DNA of 64,000 nt, taken from contig CM038044.1 of the NCBI GenBank assembly GCA_021397845.1, positions 83,089,942-83,153,941 on the forward strand, written 5' to 3'. Below are positions 44,708-56,830 of this stretch, piece by piece (the first letter of the stretch is position 1; each line of letters opens with the position of its first letter). Below the pieces are notes generated by a model. It worked only from the letters and a program-made list of their open reading frames with translations. It did not search any database and was not told the DNA's origin. A program made the position numbers and the translations under genes. The stretch comes from Areca catechu. Lineage: Eukaryota; Streptophyta; Magnoliopsida; Arecales; Arecaceae.

Positions 44708-46349
44708 TGATGCAGTACGAATGCTCTGATACCAAAATTGATGCAGAACGAATATGTGGAATGCGGAAGCAAATTAAAATTAATGTATATTTTTATTTTT
44801 ATTTTATTTTTTTATATATTTTTGGAAGTCGGCTTTGACTCAAATGAAAGTTAAACTAAATTGAAAGAAACTATATAATAATTGAAAGCACAATTCAAAG
44901 AAACTAGATTATCAGAGTAGTTCAGAAGTAAAGGATCGCTGGGGGTTGAGAAACACCCAGACCTAGGGTTTCGCTCTGAACTTTCAACAGGACAGAAGTA
45001 AAGAGAAGAGAAGGGTTATGTACCAGATAGTGATCTTCACAGAGTTTAGTGGAAGGACTCTCTCGAGTAGATTGTTGGATCCTCGGATTCGGATATCTTC
45101 GCAATGGATCCTCCAATACTGGGCCTTTGGCAGAGTTGGCTTCTCCTGAACTCAGGATCTGGGAAAGAAGAAGAACAAGTTATGGAACCAGATACTCAAA
45201 TGAAGGATTTACCAGATAAGAAGAACTTGAAAATTGATGTTGCTGAAATCCTGATTCTCCTGGGTGCTGATCTGACTTCCTCTGGGATCTGCTCTGTATT
45301 TGAAGTAGCCGATCTGGACCTGGATGTTGGTGGTCAGCCTCTACTTGGAAGAGAGGGGCCGTGAGATGATGAGGTAGATTAGGGTTTGGATGATTGTTGG
45401 AATGAAGAAGATGATGGGCGGCTAGGGATTGGAATTGAAGTGGCTAACCTAGGGTTTTGGGGTTGGAGATCTCACACATCCTCAAGGTTCCTAGGAAACC
45501 CGGATTTACTCCCCCACGGAGCTCAACACCTGAATACAAGTGCGGAAGAGAGAAACACAAAGTTGCTCACACAGAAATTAATTTCATTCATCATTTTTTC
45601 TCTAAAACTTACAAGAGGGGTTTATTTTATAGGTCTTTACAAGAGGTCAGGGTTTTACATCTTCCCATGTGGGACTAATAGGATGGATCTTCAAATTAGG
45701 CTTGTAGAATCAAATACTTCTCATATGGCCGGCCAAGAGCTTCCATAAGTGTTGATTGGTGGCTCCAAATGGTAAGTTGGTGGCGCCTCCTAGCCTTGCT
45801 CTTCAAGAAAATTTTTTTTCCTTTCATGGCTCAACTCTTTTGGACACCTCCTTTTCTTTCTCCCCAAGTCATGGCTCTTCCCAACTTTGCTTTGGTCTTT
45901 TTAGGCATGGATTGGGCGCCCCCTTGAAGTGCACCCCAAGAAATGCCTCTTTCCTCCTTTAGCTTGGCCTTTTAAGGTATATATGGGGCGCCTCCTTGAT
46001 TTTGGCTTCAAGAAAAATTCTTGCTCCCTTGGGTGTGGGGACCAAGACACTGGGATGGAGATGTGGCACCTCCTGGACTCTGGCGTGTGGCTGGGAGTGT
46101 GGCGCCCACTTGCTTGGGCTTGGGAGAAAATGTGGCACCCTGGAGAAGACCTAGACCACTTACTAGGACTTGTACTGAGTCAACATGACTCAACAAAATT
46201 TAAATTGCAGGGAAATACAGACTCAAAAAAATTGAGTTGACCAAGTCAACCCTTATTACAAAACCAGAAAACCCTAATTCTTCTGGCAAGGTCAATCAGA
46301 GATCCAGATGGAGCCCTGAAGTCTTCTTCTGAGTCTGGTGCTCGCACCA
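44708..46349 (-). repeat. G4 3' LTR with a terminal PBS-like extension
   Basis: Starts with a 31-base extension (44708-44738) containing GCTCTGATACCAAAAT, followed by a second TGATGCAGAAC start at 44739 that matches the G1 LTR start. The same extension occurs in the partner LTR (49016-49046). Confidence 0.85.
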
Positions 46350-47420
46350 ATTCTCCCGGGGTGGGAGGAATTCGACCCTGTCGAGTATAGATCAAGTTGG
46401 CTCTGGTATCTTTCCAAGAGGTCTGGGTCCAATTCTTGTAATTCTTCTCGGGAGATCCAAGAGTCATCAGAATCTGGCCTTCCTTGTCAGCGGACCAGGT
46501 ATCTTTGGTATCCTCGATTACGAGTAGAGATAACCTGATCATCCAGGATCTTTTCAATCTGCTCTTTCCTCACAGGCCAGTTTGTGGGTGGACACACAGG
46601 GTCGGGATCACTCTCAATAACAGGATTAGGTTTCAAAGGCTTACCAGGAATCACAGCTGGCTCCCTATACTCTACTAAGTCTGTAATGTTGAAAGTAGAG
46701 CTATTGCCTAGTTCTGGAGGCAACTCGAGCACATAGGCATTGGATCCTACTCTCTTCACTACTCTAAATGGTCCAGCTCCTTTAGCATGTAACTTTCTAA
46801 CGGTTCCAGGAAAAAATCACTCAGGCCTTAACCTAATCATTACATAGTCTCTCTCAACAAAAGTTTTGACTCGTCTTTGAGAATCAGCCAACTTCTTATA
46901 AGTTTCATTACTTAAAGTTATTTTGGCATGAATTTCTTTATGCAAGTCCTTTACATGCTATGCAAGTGCATCAAGAGACTTGTGTGTGTGGGCTAATAGT
47001 GAAATCAGATCAAGTGGTGTGTGAGTCTTGTATCCATGAACAATTTCAAAGGGACTCTAGCCTATAGACCTATTGATCGAAACATTGAATGCAATTTCAG
47101 CCCTGGACAAAATACAAATCCCAATTCCTGGTGCTCTCAATCAAACCAAAATCTGAGCCAAAGCCTATTAAAGGGTCAAGAAAAACTAAACTAGACTGAC
47201 GACGCAATCCTAAATAATGGACTTTATTCCAAAGGAACCCTAGGTCTAAACCTAACAAATTATGGCTCTCTAGGTTTGACCTTGGGTCGGAGGATGGCAT
47301 GGAGAGCATGAAAACTTATCATGGGTGCCTAGTAGGTGCCATAAGGTCTTCCAGAAGTAGGTGGCAAACCTAATAGGTTCTGACATGTGGTTCACTCTAA
47401 AGACTTCGACAAAGTATACT
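46350..47420 (-). pseudogene. pol: G4 integrase core to chromodomain
   Basis: Corresponds to G1 1770-2755. A recognisable but damaged core (FWKTLWH-like and STRNWDLYF) precedes a clean stretch from KRVGSNAYVLELPPELG through EYREPAVIPG to a chromodomain (46487-46759: EKILDDQVISTRNRGYQRYL). The conserved Trp after LVR is a TGA here. Beyond it the frame reads GRPDSDDSWISREELQELD and runs into the LTR, as in G1. It lacks the one-base deletion seen in G1. Confidence 0.85.
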
Positions 47421-47640
47421 TGGATGGTGTAAGAAGCATTGGAAGTCCTAGAGAAAGGGAGGAGATATGAGGTGGGGTATCAAATTACCTGTTGACTAAA
47501 GGTTTGAATGGTGATCTATGAGTGTCAACTGGTCATCCTTACGAAAGTAAAAGTTTGCTACTCCCAGGAATGGATCAAGAGATGGTTCGGGAAGTAGCCT
47601 AGGACATGTGTTTGCAATAGTTAAGGTTTGTTCTCTAAGC
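47421..47640 (-). other. G4 deletion junction region
   Basis: Sequence between the gag remnant and the integrase remnant with no clear homology to either. It marks where about 3 kb of gag-pol was lost. Confidence 0.5.
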
Positions 47641-48108
47641 AAATTCTGATATGTTAGTGCACTCAAAATACCGATCCATTTGTTCTTCCCACTTAATATA
47701 TGTCTCTTGTCTTCCATCAAAAGTGGGTGCATTAGGTTCGGTGTTCCTAACGGGTCCCTTCTCTGAGTCAACCAAGTATGGGTATAGGCTCCTAGGGCTA
47801 GACTCAAGGGCAAGATCATGGTCATAGGCTCTTAGATCAAACCTCCAATGATTAGGTTCAGGATCCCTGTATAAAGGTCTCCTAGGCTCTGGGTATGGGT
47901 GAGGTTGGGGTCTACCAAATTCTGAGTCAGGGGTCCAATTTCGGTGCCTAGGCTCCTCAAGTATCTGGGCTCGGTCTCTAAACTGGGCAACAATATCAGT
48001 CATATCCTGACTCAATTTGGTCATACTTTCGGTAAGAGTTCTAATCGTGGCCTCAAAATCAGGTTGGATTTGTCCAGGTTGGTAGGGTACTCCATAACGG
48101 GTGGACAT
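47641..48108 (-). pseudogene. gag: G4 gag, N-terminal part
   Basis: Starts at ATG 48108 (MSTRYGVPYQPGQ) and keeps the LTESMTKLSQDM, PRHRNWTPDSEF and NAPTFDGRQETYIKWEEQMD motifs also found in G1 gag. It stops after the first third. It helps to show the true G1 gag start. Confidence 0.82.
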
Positions 48109-48998
48109 GATGATGCAAGCAAGCACACCAAATGAGACTCGACTGAAACGACTACGGGCTAACTTGACCTAGAGCCCAAACTAGATGCCCAATCAGAGTG
48201 GCAAGCTAGCCTGTAGTAACTCGGGACTCAGCCAGGCAGGTGTAAAGAGAGTATTAGGTCCCTAATTGCCAATCCTAGACACCAATCAGTGATTGGCCAG
48301 GTAGGCGGACCAGCACACAAGCCCTTCGGGACATAGTCCCTGAATCACCATTCTAGACACTGAGTACAAAGCACACACAGAGTAACCAAACAAACTGACT
48401 AAACCCTAGGCTGGACCTGACCAGTTGGTGTTCCTAGCCCACTAGGGCAAATTAAGTCTAATAAATTTTAAAATTAGGCTTAGGATCGAATGAATGGGTG
48501 GTGGTTTTGGGATAAGGAGTGGTTATCAACTCCTCCCCTTATCTTAGATGCTCAATTGCCATTAAGATGAATTAGGAGATGATCACTCAAAAAAAATTGA
48601 ATTGCAAAAACACAGAAATAGAATTGCTGTAATTTAACTCTCAGAAATTTCACAGAAACCAATAAATTACGGTTAAATTATGTAAAATAGTTTCAATTAT
48701 ATTGGTTCCAGCAAAATAAAAATCATGCAATTTAGAGTTATCTTCAATGAGAAACAATTCTTGCAACAGGGTAGTTATAGACTGAAAATAGAATGCTTCC
48801 CCCGTTTACAATTCCTGCTACGAAGTTGTAACCCAGCGGATCCCCTACACGCCCTAGGAACACCCCATGGAATGGAAAGAGGAGGCTTGCAACTCACTTC
48901 GTTCCTAGGACAGGATGTCCTAGGGAGTCTACTTCGAGCAGACAAAGTAAAAAAGAGAGACACTCAAAACATGCAAGCAAGTCAGAAACCCTAGACAG
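48109..48998 (-). promoter_or_regulatory. G4 leader with stem-loop module
   Basis: Homologous to the G1 leader. The module at 48274-48305 reads, on the minus strand, CCTACCTGG, stem CCAATC, loop ACT, stem GATTGG, TGTCTAGG. A GGGAC/GTCCC hairpin inside TTCAGGGACTATGTCCCGAA (about 48323-48342) and a TGTCTAG precede it. Confidence 0.7.
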
Positions 48999-49011
48999 GG
49001 CTCTGATACCA
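48999..49011 (-). other. G4 primer-binding site (tRNA-iMet type)
   Basis: The minus strand reads TGGTATCAGAGCC, four bases from the extended LTR end. Confidence 0.88.
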
Positions 49012-49015
49012 AAAT

Positions 49016-50658
49016 TGATGCAGTACAAATGCTCTAATACCAAAATTGATGTAGAACGGATATGTGGAATGCGGAAGCAAATTAAAATTAATATATATTT
49101 TTATTTTTATTTTATTTTTTTTATTTATTTTTGGAAGTCGGCTTTGACTCAAATGAAAGTTAAACTAAATTGAAAGAAACTATATAATAATTGAAAGCAC
49201 AATTCAAAGAAACTAGATTATCAGAGTAGTTCAGAAGTAAAGGATCGCTGGGGGTTGAGAAACTCCCAGACCTAGGGTTTCGCTCTAAACTTTCAACAGG
49301 ACAGAAGTAAAGAGAAGAGAAGGGTTATGTACCAGACAGTGATCTTCATAGAGTTTAGTAGAAGGACTCTCTCGAGCAGATTGTTGGATCCTTGGATTCG
49401 GATATTTTTGCAATGGATCCTCCAATACTGGGCCCTTGGCAGAGTTGGCTTCTCCTGATCTCAGGATCTGGGAAAGAAGAAGAACAAGTTATGGAACTAG
49501 ATACTCAAAGGAAGGATTTACCAGATAAGAAGAACTTGAAAATTGATGTTGCTGAAATCCTGATTCTCCTGGATGTTGATCTGACTTCCTCTGGGATCTG
49601 CTCTGTATTCGAAGTAGCCGATCTGGACCTGGATGCTGGTGGTCGGCCTCTACTTGGAAGAGAGGGGCCGTGAGATGATGAGGTAGATTAGGGTTTGGAT
49701 GATTGGTGGAATGAAGAAGATGATGGGCGGCTAGGGTTAGGAATTGAAGTGGCTAACCTAGGGTTTTGGTGTTGGAGATCTCACACCTCCTTAAGGTTCC
49801 TAGGGAACACGGATTTACTCCCTCACGGAGCTCAACACCCGAACACAAGTGCGGAAGAGAGAAACACAAAGTTGCTCACACAGAAATTAATTTCATTCAT
49901 CATTTTTTCTCTAAAACTTACAAGAGGGGTTTATTTTATAGGTCTTTACAAGAGGTCAGGGTTTTACATCTTCCCATATGGGACTAATAGGATGGATCTT
50001 CAAATTAGGCTTGTAGAATCAAATACTTCTTATATGGCCGGCCAAGAGCTTCCATAAGTGTTGATTGGTGGCTCCAAATGGTAAGTAGGTGGCGCCTCCT
50101 AGCCTTGCTCTTCAAGAAAAAATTTTTTCCTTCCATGGCTCAACTCTTTTGGACACCTCCTTTTCTTTCTCCCCAAGTCATGGCTCTTCCCAACTTTGCT
50201 TTGGTCTTTTTAGGCATGGATTGGGCACCCCCTTGAAGTGCTCCCCAAGAAATGCCTCTTTTCTCCTTTAGCTTGGCCTTTTAAGGTATATATGGGGCGC
50301 CTCCTTGATTTTGGCTTCAAGAAAAATTCTTGCTCCCTTGGGTGTGGGGACCAAGACACTGGGATGGAGATGTGGTGCCTCCTGGACTCTAGCGTGTGGC
50401 TGGGAGTGTGGCGCCCACTTGCTTGGGCTTGGGAGAAAATGTGGCACCCTAGAGAAGACCTAGACCACTTACTAGGACTTGTACTGAGTCAACATGACTT
50501 AACAAAATTTAAATTGCAGGGAAATACAGACTCAAAAAAATTGAGTTGACCAAGTCAACCCTTATTACAAAACCAGAAAACCCTAATTCTTCGGGCAAGG
50601 TCAATCAGAGATCCAGATGGAGCCCTGAAGTCTTCTTCTGAGTTTGGTGCCCGCACCA
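49016..50658 (-). repeat. G4 5' LTR with a terminal PBS-like extension
   Basis: Extension 49016-49046 (with GCTCTAATACCAAAAT, one substitution from the left copy), then the G1-like LTR start TGATGTAGAAC at 49047. 1643 bp. Confidence 0.88.
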
Positions 50659-52834
50659 CACCATGAAGCTCTTTTCTGCGAAAAGATTGCTCGCGATTGG
50701 ATATGGGTATATGTGTCCCTTCGACCTGAGGTCATCATGGTAGCTTGCAAGCAATCCCTGTGTTTTGGTGCCGGACTACCCGGATTTCTAATCCGGTGAT
50801 GGAAGGTTTCTGGGTACAGGCAAGTACTTGTGGAGCAGTGGTGGACCAAGATGAAATTGACCTGTCCAAATCATTTTGATTGAATGTCTCGCAGTGTCTC
50901 AATTTAGCAAATCCTCGGCCGGGGTAGTCATAATAAGGAGTCACTGGACTTGCGAGGTTGAGACATGTTGTGGATTGACTCAGCTAGGGTTGGCAGTCTA
51001 ACCCTAGGTCATCTAGAGCATTGGAGGTCAAAGGGATGAAATATACGGTAACCATATGCCAGAGGTTCGATAGATTGCTCTCGCATCTTCGACCTATCTA
51101 GATGCCGGGACCCATTGCTAGATGGTATCTTGTGCTGGTACTAGAAGCATTCCAGTGCTACCATTTAGGTTCGAACCTATGAGGTCACACGCCATCGAGG
51201 ATTTCTTCCTGATCCAGGAACCGATCAACGATTCAAAATCTTTTCGGTATTTAGGTCACACGGATTGATTTAGCACACATTGGATTTTCTGGTCTGATTT
51301 GGATCAACCATGATGGGTTTGGGTCAGCAAGGAATTGTTCCTGGAAGACCAGGACTGAACTAGATGTTATTATTGGGTTTAGTCGGACCGGATTTTATTA
51401 AACCAAGTTTTGAAATTGGTAAACCAATTTTAATGAACCAGTTTTATTTGGAATGGATGAACCGGTCATTTGGTTTTGTTGAAACCGATTTTTTTAAAAG
51501 GATGCTCCCCTGTTTCATGGTCTACACTTATTCTTCTCCCTTGTTTGACCGTATGCATTGGATAAGCATGGCATGGAGATCAAGCGAGGTTTTCTGGATT
51601 GCCTCTCTTGGTGTTTATCTCCCATACGAGTTCCCAGCATTTAAACAAAACAAGGGCTCTCTCTCACACGTCTTCACTTCTTCACGAACTCTTCTTTGAC
51701 TCTCGGTGGAACACTCCAGCATGTCTTCCATTCTCTTATGAACTCTCTTCCCAGCCCTAAATGAATTCTTTGTCATCCAAAGGAGTTTTTGACGTGGCAT
51801 TTTGGAGATCAGGTTACAACTCCAGTTGTTCTCTTTGGCTTGGGAGATCATTTTGTTTTGGACCGGGAGAGGTCTCCTTGCTGCTTCATTGGTGTTCCCA
51901 GTGATCCGAGAGAGCTCTCACGATGGATTCCAAGCCTTTTGGGAGTTCTCAGCCGTGTGGTTCTCTTCCAGCAAGTGAGTTTCGTTTGCACTTGAGAAAA
52001 CTCTTTCTTATACACCGATCTGGACTGCACTTCCCTTCCCTTCACGGTATGGTTTCTATGCCTATAAATAAAGCCCAAGGGTTGAACCCCAAAAGGTACA
52101 AGAGAGATGTAAGAAAGAAGTAAGAGAGGAGCAGCGAGAGGGAGAAGAGAAGAGTGAATTTTTTTGTTAGCCTTCACGGGATTTCTAAGTAATTTTGTTT
52201 ACTGGGTTTCAAGGCTGTGAGAGAATTAAGAAGTACCGAGCATCTGCCTATTGAGTGAAGCAGGGAGTGTCTGAGAAATCCTTCTACTATTTTTAGTTTC
52301 CATTGTGTGCTATTTGTGGAGTCTAGGCGGTCTTGGAAAAGACTGTCCGTGAGATTTGTTTGTTTTTCTTGCTCCACCTTTCGTGACTAGTTTATTGATT
52401 TTTGGTGGACTAGCATCCATCTGGAAGTCGGATCAGTGAGAGCCTAGCGTGTGGATACTCTAGAGGGTGGACACTTGGATACCTCGAGAGGTTGCATCGA
52501 CCCATTTATTTTGCTGTTGTAGATCTTATTTTGCAATTGAAAGAGTTCAACTGGTCGCTGCTGATCAGATCTGAAGACTGAGGGAGTCTGCTTCGATCAG
52601 GTATATTTTATTTTGGATATCATGCATGCCTAGATTTAATAATTATCATATGATTTATAATTGTTGTAATTGCCTATACATGCTTGTATATTTTGTTACA
52701 TGCATCATGATATGCTAGATCCTGTGCATGAGTAGGTACTTTCCGCTGCATGTTTAAAAATTTTAATTATGCAATACCTGCTCCCAAGTGTTGCATGCAT
52801 AGAGTAGGCTTCTACTGCACCATGTTTTCCTTCA
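50659..52834 (+). repeat. C2 5' LTR, part 2
   Basis: Continues from 44707 (50659-50663 is the mutated G4 TSD) and matches C4 57177-59253. It has a TATA-like TATAAATA at 52063-52070 and ends TTTTCCTTCA. Confidence 0.88.
52063..52070 (+). promoter_or_regulatory. Putative TATA box of the C2 LTR
   Basis: TATAAATA in the GCCTATAAATAAAGCCC context, before a CAAGGGTTGAACCCC stretch. The matching region of C4 (about 58420) is degraded. Confidence 0.5.
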
Positions 52835-52835
52835 G

Positions 52836-52848
52836 TGGTATCAGAGCC
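52836..52848 (+). other. C2 primer-binding site (tRNA-iMet type)
   Basis: TGGTATCAGAGCC two bases after the LTR. It is followed by about 129 bases of leader (52849-52977), with a TTCCTGTTTAGCATATCATG stretch present twice. Confidence 0.9.
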
Positions 52849-52977
52849 ATAGGTTCCTGTTTAGCATATCATGATTGCATTCCTGTTTAGCATATCATGA
52901 TTGCATGTGTTAGGGATTAATTTTAGGAACCTAGTTGAGACCTTCAGCATGGCCGTGTGTCCATAGAAAATCAAGGT

Positions 52978-54555
52978 TGTTGACCCCAAAAGTGATTTTG
53001 ATGATAACAAAACATTGGAGCATACATATGGTTATCTAACAACTCTTCAAATGATTGACAAGTTTTTGTAGGACAACTACATTGACACACTTTCTAAATC
53101 CTACAGTTTTTAATATTTTGTGTTGAGTTGTAAAGTCTTTAGAATCTTGTAATGAAGAACCCTACAAAGATTTTCTATTAAAATCAAGTTTAAGGGTTAC
53201 TTCTAGTAGTCTTTCAAGCTTCAATTTTTCTTGAATTTATTGAAAGAAGTGCTTGAAGAAGACTTCAAAGCTTGGAACATGTGTTCTGGAAGTTTGAAGT
53301 TGATCTGGCTGAAGAACCACCTTCGAGTCGACTGGATGGAGGACCCTGCCGACTCTAGCACTGGCATAGAAAAGAAGTTCTCTAGCACACAGATCCAGCC
53401 GACTGGCACCAAGGCCCAGCCGACTCGTCCAGTACATGGTTGAGAACATTATGAGATTCTCAGGGATCCAAGCCGACTAGAATTCAGCCCAATCGACTCG
53501 TCCAGAACTCGGTTGAGAATGGTCTGATAGCCTCTGAGATCCGAGCCAACTAGATTCCAACCTAGCCAACTCATCTAGAGTGAGGTATATTCTTAACTGT
53601 GGAAGCTAGCCGACTAGCACTCAGCCCAGTTGACCCGAACTTGGTCCGAACCGACTCGAAGTTTGTCCGAGCTGACTGGAATGACAGGGTCACCTCCAAT
53701 GGCTAGTTCTAGTTCTCAGTTTTTAAATTCCAAAAGTGCTCCAACGGTAACCTGTCACCTCCCAATGGTCTACAACATTCACAATCAAGGGAAGGCAGTT
53801 GAAGTCTCTATAAATAAGGTATGAGAACATCTTTGAAGAGACTGATGAATTATTGAGCATTTTTTGAACACTTATTAAAGTGAAGAGAGAGCACTAGAGC
53901 TTTAAAGTCTGCTTTCAAGCCTGCAACAACTCTTACCTGAAGCTTGAAGCATCTTTTGAGGAAAGCAAGGAAACCATTGAAGTGCATTGAAGAGCATTCA
54001 GAGGATCTTCACTCGAGCTGCATTGGCAACCACCCTGACGATAGAGTTTGTCTTTATTGTTGCTTCTTTATACTATCTTTTAGAATATCTAGGTTATTGG
54101 TGAGCCCGGTTGTAAAAACCAAATAGGTTTCTTTGGTGAGCCTTTAAAAACCAGAGTGTAGAGGTTTCTTTGGTGAGCCTATCTAAAAACCAAAGTGTAG
54201 AGGTTTTAGGTGAACCTGTAAAAACCTAGCTTGGGTTTCTTTAGTGAGCCTAGTTTCAAAAACCAAAGTGTAGAGGTTGGGATTGTGAGCCTGTAAAATA
54301 ATTCGAATGTATTCCGGTTTGGGGGATATAGTGGAAATCCTGATTGGTGAACTTGGGTAGTGGACGTAGGAGCTGGGTTGCTCCGAACCACTATAAATCT
54401 GTCTTGTTTGTGTTGTGTTTGATTTACCTTTAGCTTCTGCATTTATACTCTGTTTGACACAGCACTTAACCACTAAAAGGAATTACTTGTGCAAATACTT
54501 GCGAAAATTTGTAATTCCCAATTCACCCCCCCTCTTGGGTTAAGCCACCTGGGCA
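52978..54555 (+). mobile_element. C3: LTR of another Copia-like element
   Basis: TGTTGACCCC to GGGCA, about 1.58 kb. It holds repeated GCCGACT words (about 53320-53690), a TATA-like TATAAATA (53809-53816) and tandem GGTTTCTTTGGTGAGCCT and ACCAAAGTGTAGAGGTT units (about 54125-54300). The CACCCCCCCTCTTGGGTTAA end is of a kind seen in Copia LTRs. No internal region follows. Confidence 0.75.
54125..54300. repeat. Tandem repeat inside the C3 LTR
   Basis: Four to five diverged units of about 45-50 bases combining TTTGGTGAGCCT, AAAACCAAAGTGTAGAGG and a variable spacer. Confidence 0.7.
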
Positions 54556-54560
54556 ATAGC

Positions 54561-54571
54561 TGGTATCAAAC
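54561..54571 (+). other. C3 primer-binding site remnant
   Basis: TGGTATCAAAC, close to the iMet-type TGGTATCAGAG. It directly abuts C2 gag coding sequence, so the C3 interior is missing. Confidence 0.6.
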
Positions 54572-54572
54572 A

Positions 54573-55300
54573 ATAATGTTGGTGGCTATGAATGATGAGT
54601 TCCGTCACAAATTTGAGGAGGCCCAGCTAGACGAGATCCTTTAAAAGTTGAAGGAATCTTTTGGCATGCCAGACGATGTAGAGCGGTATAAAGTATCTTG
54701 TGCCATCTACAATGCCAAAATGCATAATGGCGGTTCGGTCACTGATCATGTATTGTACATGATCGAGATGATCGAATGATTGGGCAAGCTCGGATGTCCC
54801 TTGCATGAGCAACTCAGCAAGGATGCGATTTTGAATTCTCTACCTTCCTCCTATCTTGACTTTCTTGATCATTATAAAATGAATAAGCCTGTAGTCAATT
54901 ACCATGGTTTGATGGGGTTGCTGCAGACTTACGAGATGGACCATCAACTGAATAAAGGGGTGGTGAATTTAGTGGGAGGTTCTAGAGGTAGTCATCCCTT
55001 TAAGTAAAGGAAAAAGAAAAATAAGGGAAAGAAGGTGTAAAGTGCTCCTGGCACAAATCAGACCAAGAAAGTAAAAGCTGATCAAAATAAAGCAGAGTGC
55101 TTCTATTGTAAGAAGCAGGGACACTGGAAGAGCAATTGTCCTCTTTATCAGGCATCCTTAGACCCGAACAGACCAAGGAAGGGAAAGCAGCAATGTGCTG
55201 CATAAGGTATTTATATAATATAACCTTGTAATTTCTCTAATTATGACACTGCTAACTAGGTGTTGATACTGGTAGTCCTATTCATGTTTGCAATTCATTG
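54573..55300 (+). pseudogene. gag: C2 gag, 5'-truncated
   Basis: Starts inside gag at a VAMNDEFRHKFEEAQ-like motif, then KESFGMPDDVERYKVSCAIYN, GKLGCPLHEQLSKD and a CCHC knuckle (CFYCKKQGHWKSNC) near 55100-55140. Stops at about 54642, 54777 and 55007. The first part of gag, present in C1 and in damaged form in C4, was removed at the C3 junction. Confidence 0.83.
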
Positions 55301-56830
55301 CAGGGACTACAAGTTAGCAAAAGATTCAAGGATGGGGATCAATTCCTGAGCGTTGGAAATGTAAATCGTGTTCCAGTGCTGGTGATCGGAGTTCTGAGTC
55401 TTCTTTTAGAGTCTAGTATTGTCGATTTAGTTGACTGTCATTATTGTCCTAGTTTCATTATGAGCATTATCTCTGTAGGCTTGTTGGCCAATTGTGGTTA
55501 TGAACTTTAAAGAAGATTTTTGTCAAGTTATTATGATTAACTCTATGATAATGAAAGCTAAGTTGAATAATGGCGTTTATGTTTTGTCATGGCCTGTTAA
55601 TGTAATGTACATGTCTAGCAAACATCCAAGGATAGAAAATGTCAGTGACTTGTATCTATGGCACTGTAGGCTAGGTCATGTTAACCAGAATAGGATAAAC
55701 AAGATGTGAGGAGATGGTCTCCTCGGGGTTAGTGATTCTGACTCACTGCCAACTTGTGAATCCTATTTGCTTGGTAAAATGACCAAGTCACCTTTAACTG
55801 GAAATGGTGAATGATCTACAAAACTTCTGAGTCTCATACATACTGATGTATGTGGACCCATGACAGTTAGTGCCAGAGGTGGATACAGATATTTCATTAC
55901 ATTTACAGATGACCTGTCCAGGTATGGTTATGTCTTCTTGATGAGACATAAATCTGAGTCATTTGAAATGTTCAAATGATATTATAATGAAGTGGAGAAA
56001 CAAACTAGAAAGAGTATTAAAACCCTTTGATCTGATTGAGGCAGTGAATACCTATCTGGTGAGTTCATGACATATCTTGAGGAGAATGGGATTCTCTCTT
56101 AGTGGACTCCTCCAGATACACCCCAGTTGAATGGTGTGTCCGAAAGGAGGAATTGAACCCTGTTGGACATGGTTTGATCCATGAATGGGCTTTGCAACTC
56201 TACCACTATCCTTCTAGGGATATGCACTTGAAATAGCTTGTTACTTGCTGAATAAAGTCTCGAGTAAGTTTGTTGTCTCCACTCCATATGAGTTATGGAC
56301 TGGACGTAAGCCCTCAATTTTATACCTTCGGGTCTGGGATTGTCCGGCTTATGTAAAGTGTTTAGACTTAGATAAACTTGGTCCTAGGTCTGATTGGTGC
56401 CTATTTATTGGGTACCCTAAGGAAACAAAAGGGTATTTCTTCTACTTGGAGGACGAATAGAAAGTGTTCGTTGCTCTTAGGGCTATCTTTTTGGAAAAGG
56501 AGTTCCTTGGAGAAGGAACTATAGCCTCTAAGATTGAACTTGGTGAAGTTCAACCAGTGGAAGAACCTACACACTCTAAGGACATCATAGAACCAGCTAT
56601 GATTGAATCACACCCAAAACCCATTATTAGGAGATCCGGTACAGTACCGCATCAGCTGGATAGATACTATGGTTTCTTGGTCCGGGATGGGGATCCCATT
56701 GAGCTCGACGAGAATGATGAGGATCCGATCACCTATATGGATGCACTTCAGAGATCTGACTCTAAGGCATGGCTTGGAGCCATGCGATCCGAGATGGAGT
56801 CCATGGAGGTCAACAATGTATGGACATTGG
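55262..56830 (+). pseudogene. pol: C2 protease and integrase
   Basis: A protease motif (DTGSPIHVCNSLQGL-like) is followed by PVLVIG and CHYCPSFIM. Integrase starts with LWHCRLGHVNQNRINKM and has the core TDVCGPMTVSARGGYRYFIT, the TPYELWTGRKPS motif and LFIGYPKETKGYFFYLEDE. A final part (56464-56830) ends in EMESMEVNNVWTLV, where the C4 LTR starts. Numerous stops. Confidence 0.85.

Larger units (their letters stand above)
44708..50658 (-). mobile_element. G4: deletion derivative from a sister subfamily of G1
   Basis: A minus-strand Gypsy element with LTRs at 44708-46349 and 49016-50658, a PBS and a PPT. Only 2.67 kb of internal sequence remains, against about 5.6 kb in G1. Gag start and the integrase core to chromodomain remain; gag end, zinc knuckles, protease, RT, RNase H and the integrase start are gone. 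It would be non-autonomous. Confidence 0.9.
44346..56830 (+). mobile_element. C2: Ty1/Copia element, broken by G4, C3 and C4
   Basis: A plus-strand element whose 5' LTR is split by G4 and ends at 52834, followed by an iMet-type PBS. Its leader and gag start are lost at the C3 junction. Gag, protease and integrase remain up to 56830, where the C4 LTR begins in the pol region before RT. Its RT, RNase H and 3' LTR should lie beyond the window. Same family as C4. Confidence 0.88.

Noticed and set aside
44705..44709. CCATG as the target-site duplication of G4
   Set aside because: It would cut off the TG of the LTR end. CTCCA/CACCA with full TG and CA ends fits better, and C4 shows CTCCA as the empty site.
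44724..44738. A second retrotransposon between C2 and G4, suggested by the PBS-like stretch
   Set aside because: The same stretch is in the matching place of the other G4 LTR, so it is part of the LTR.
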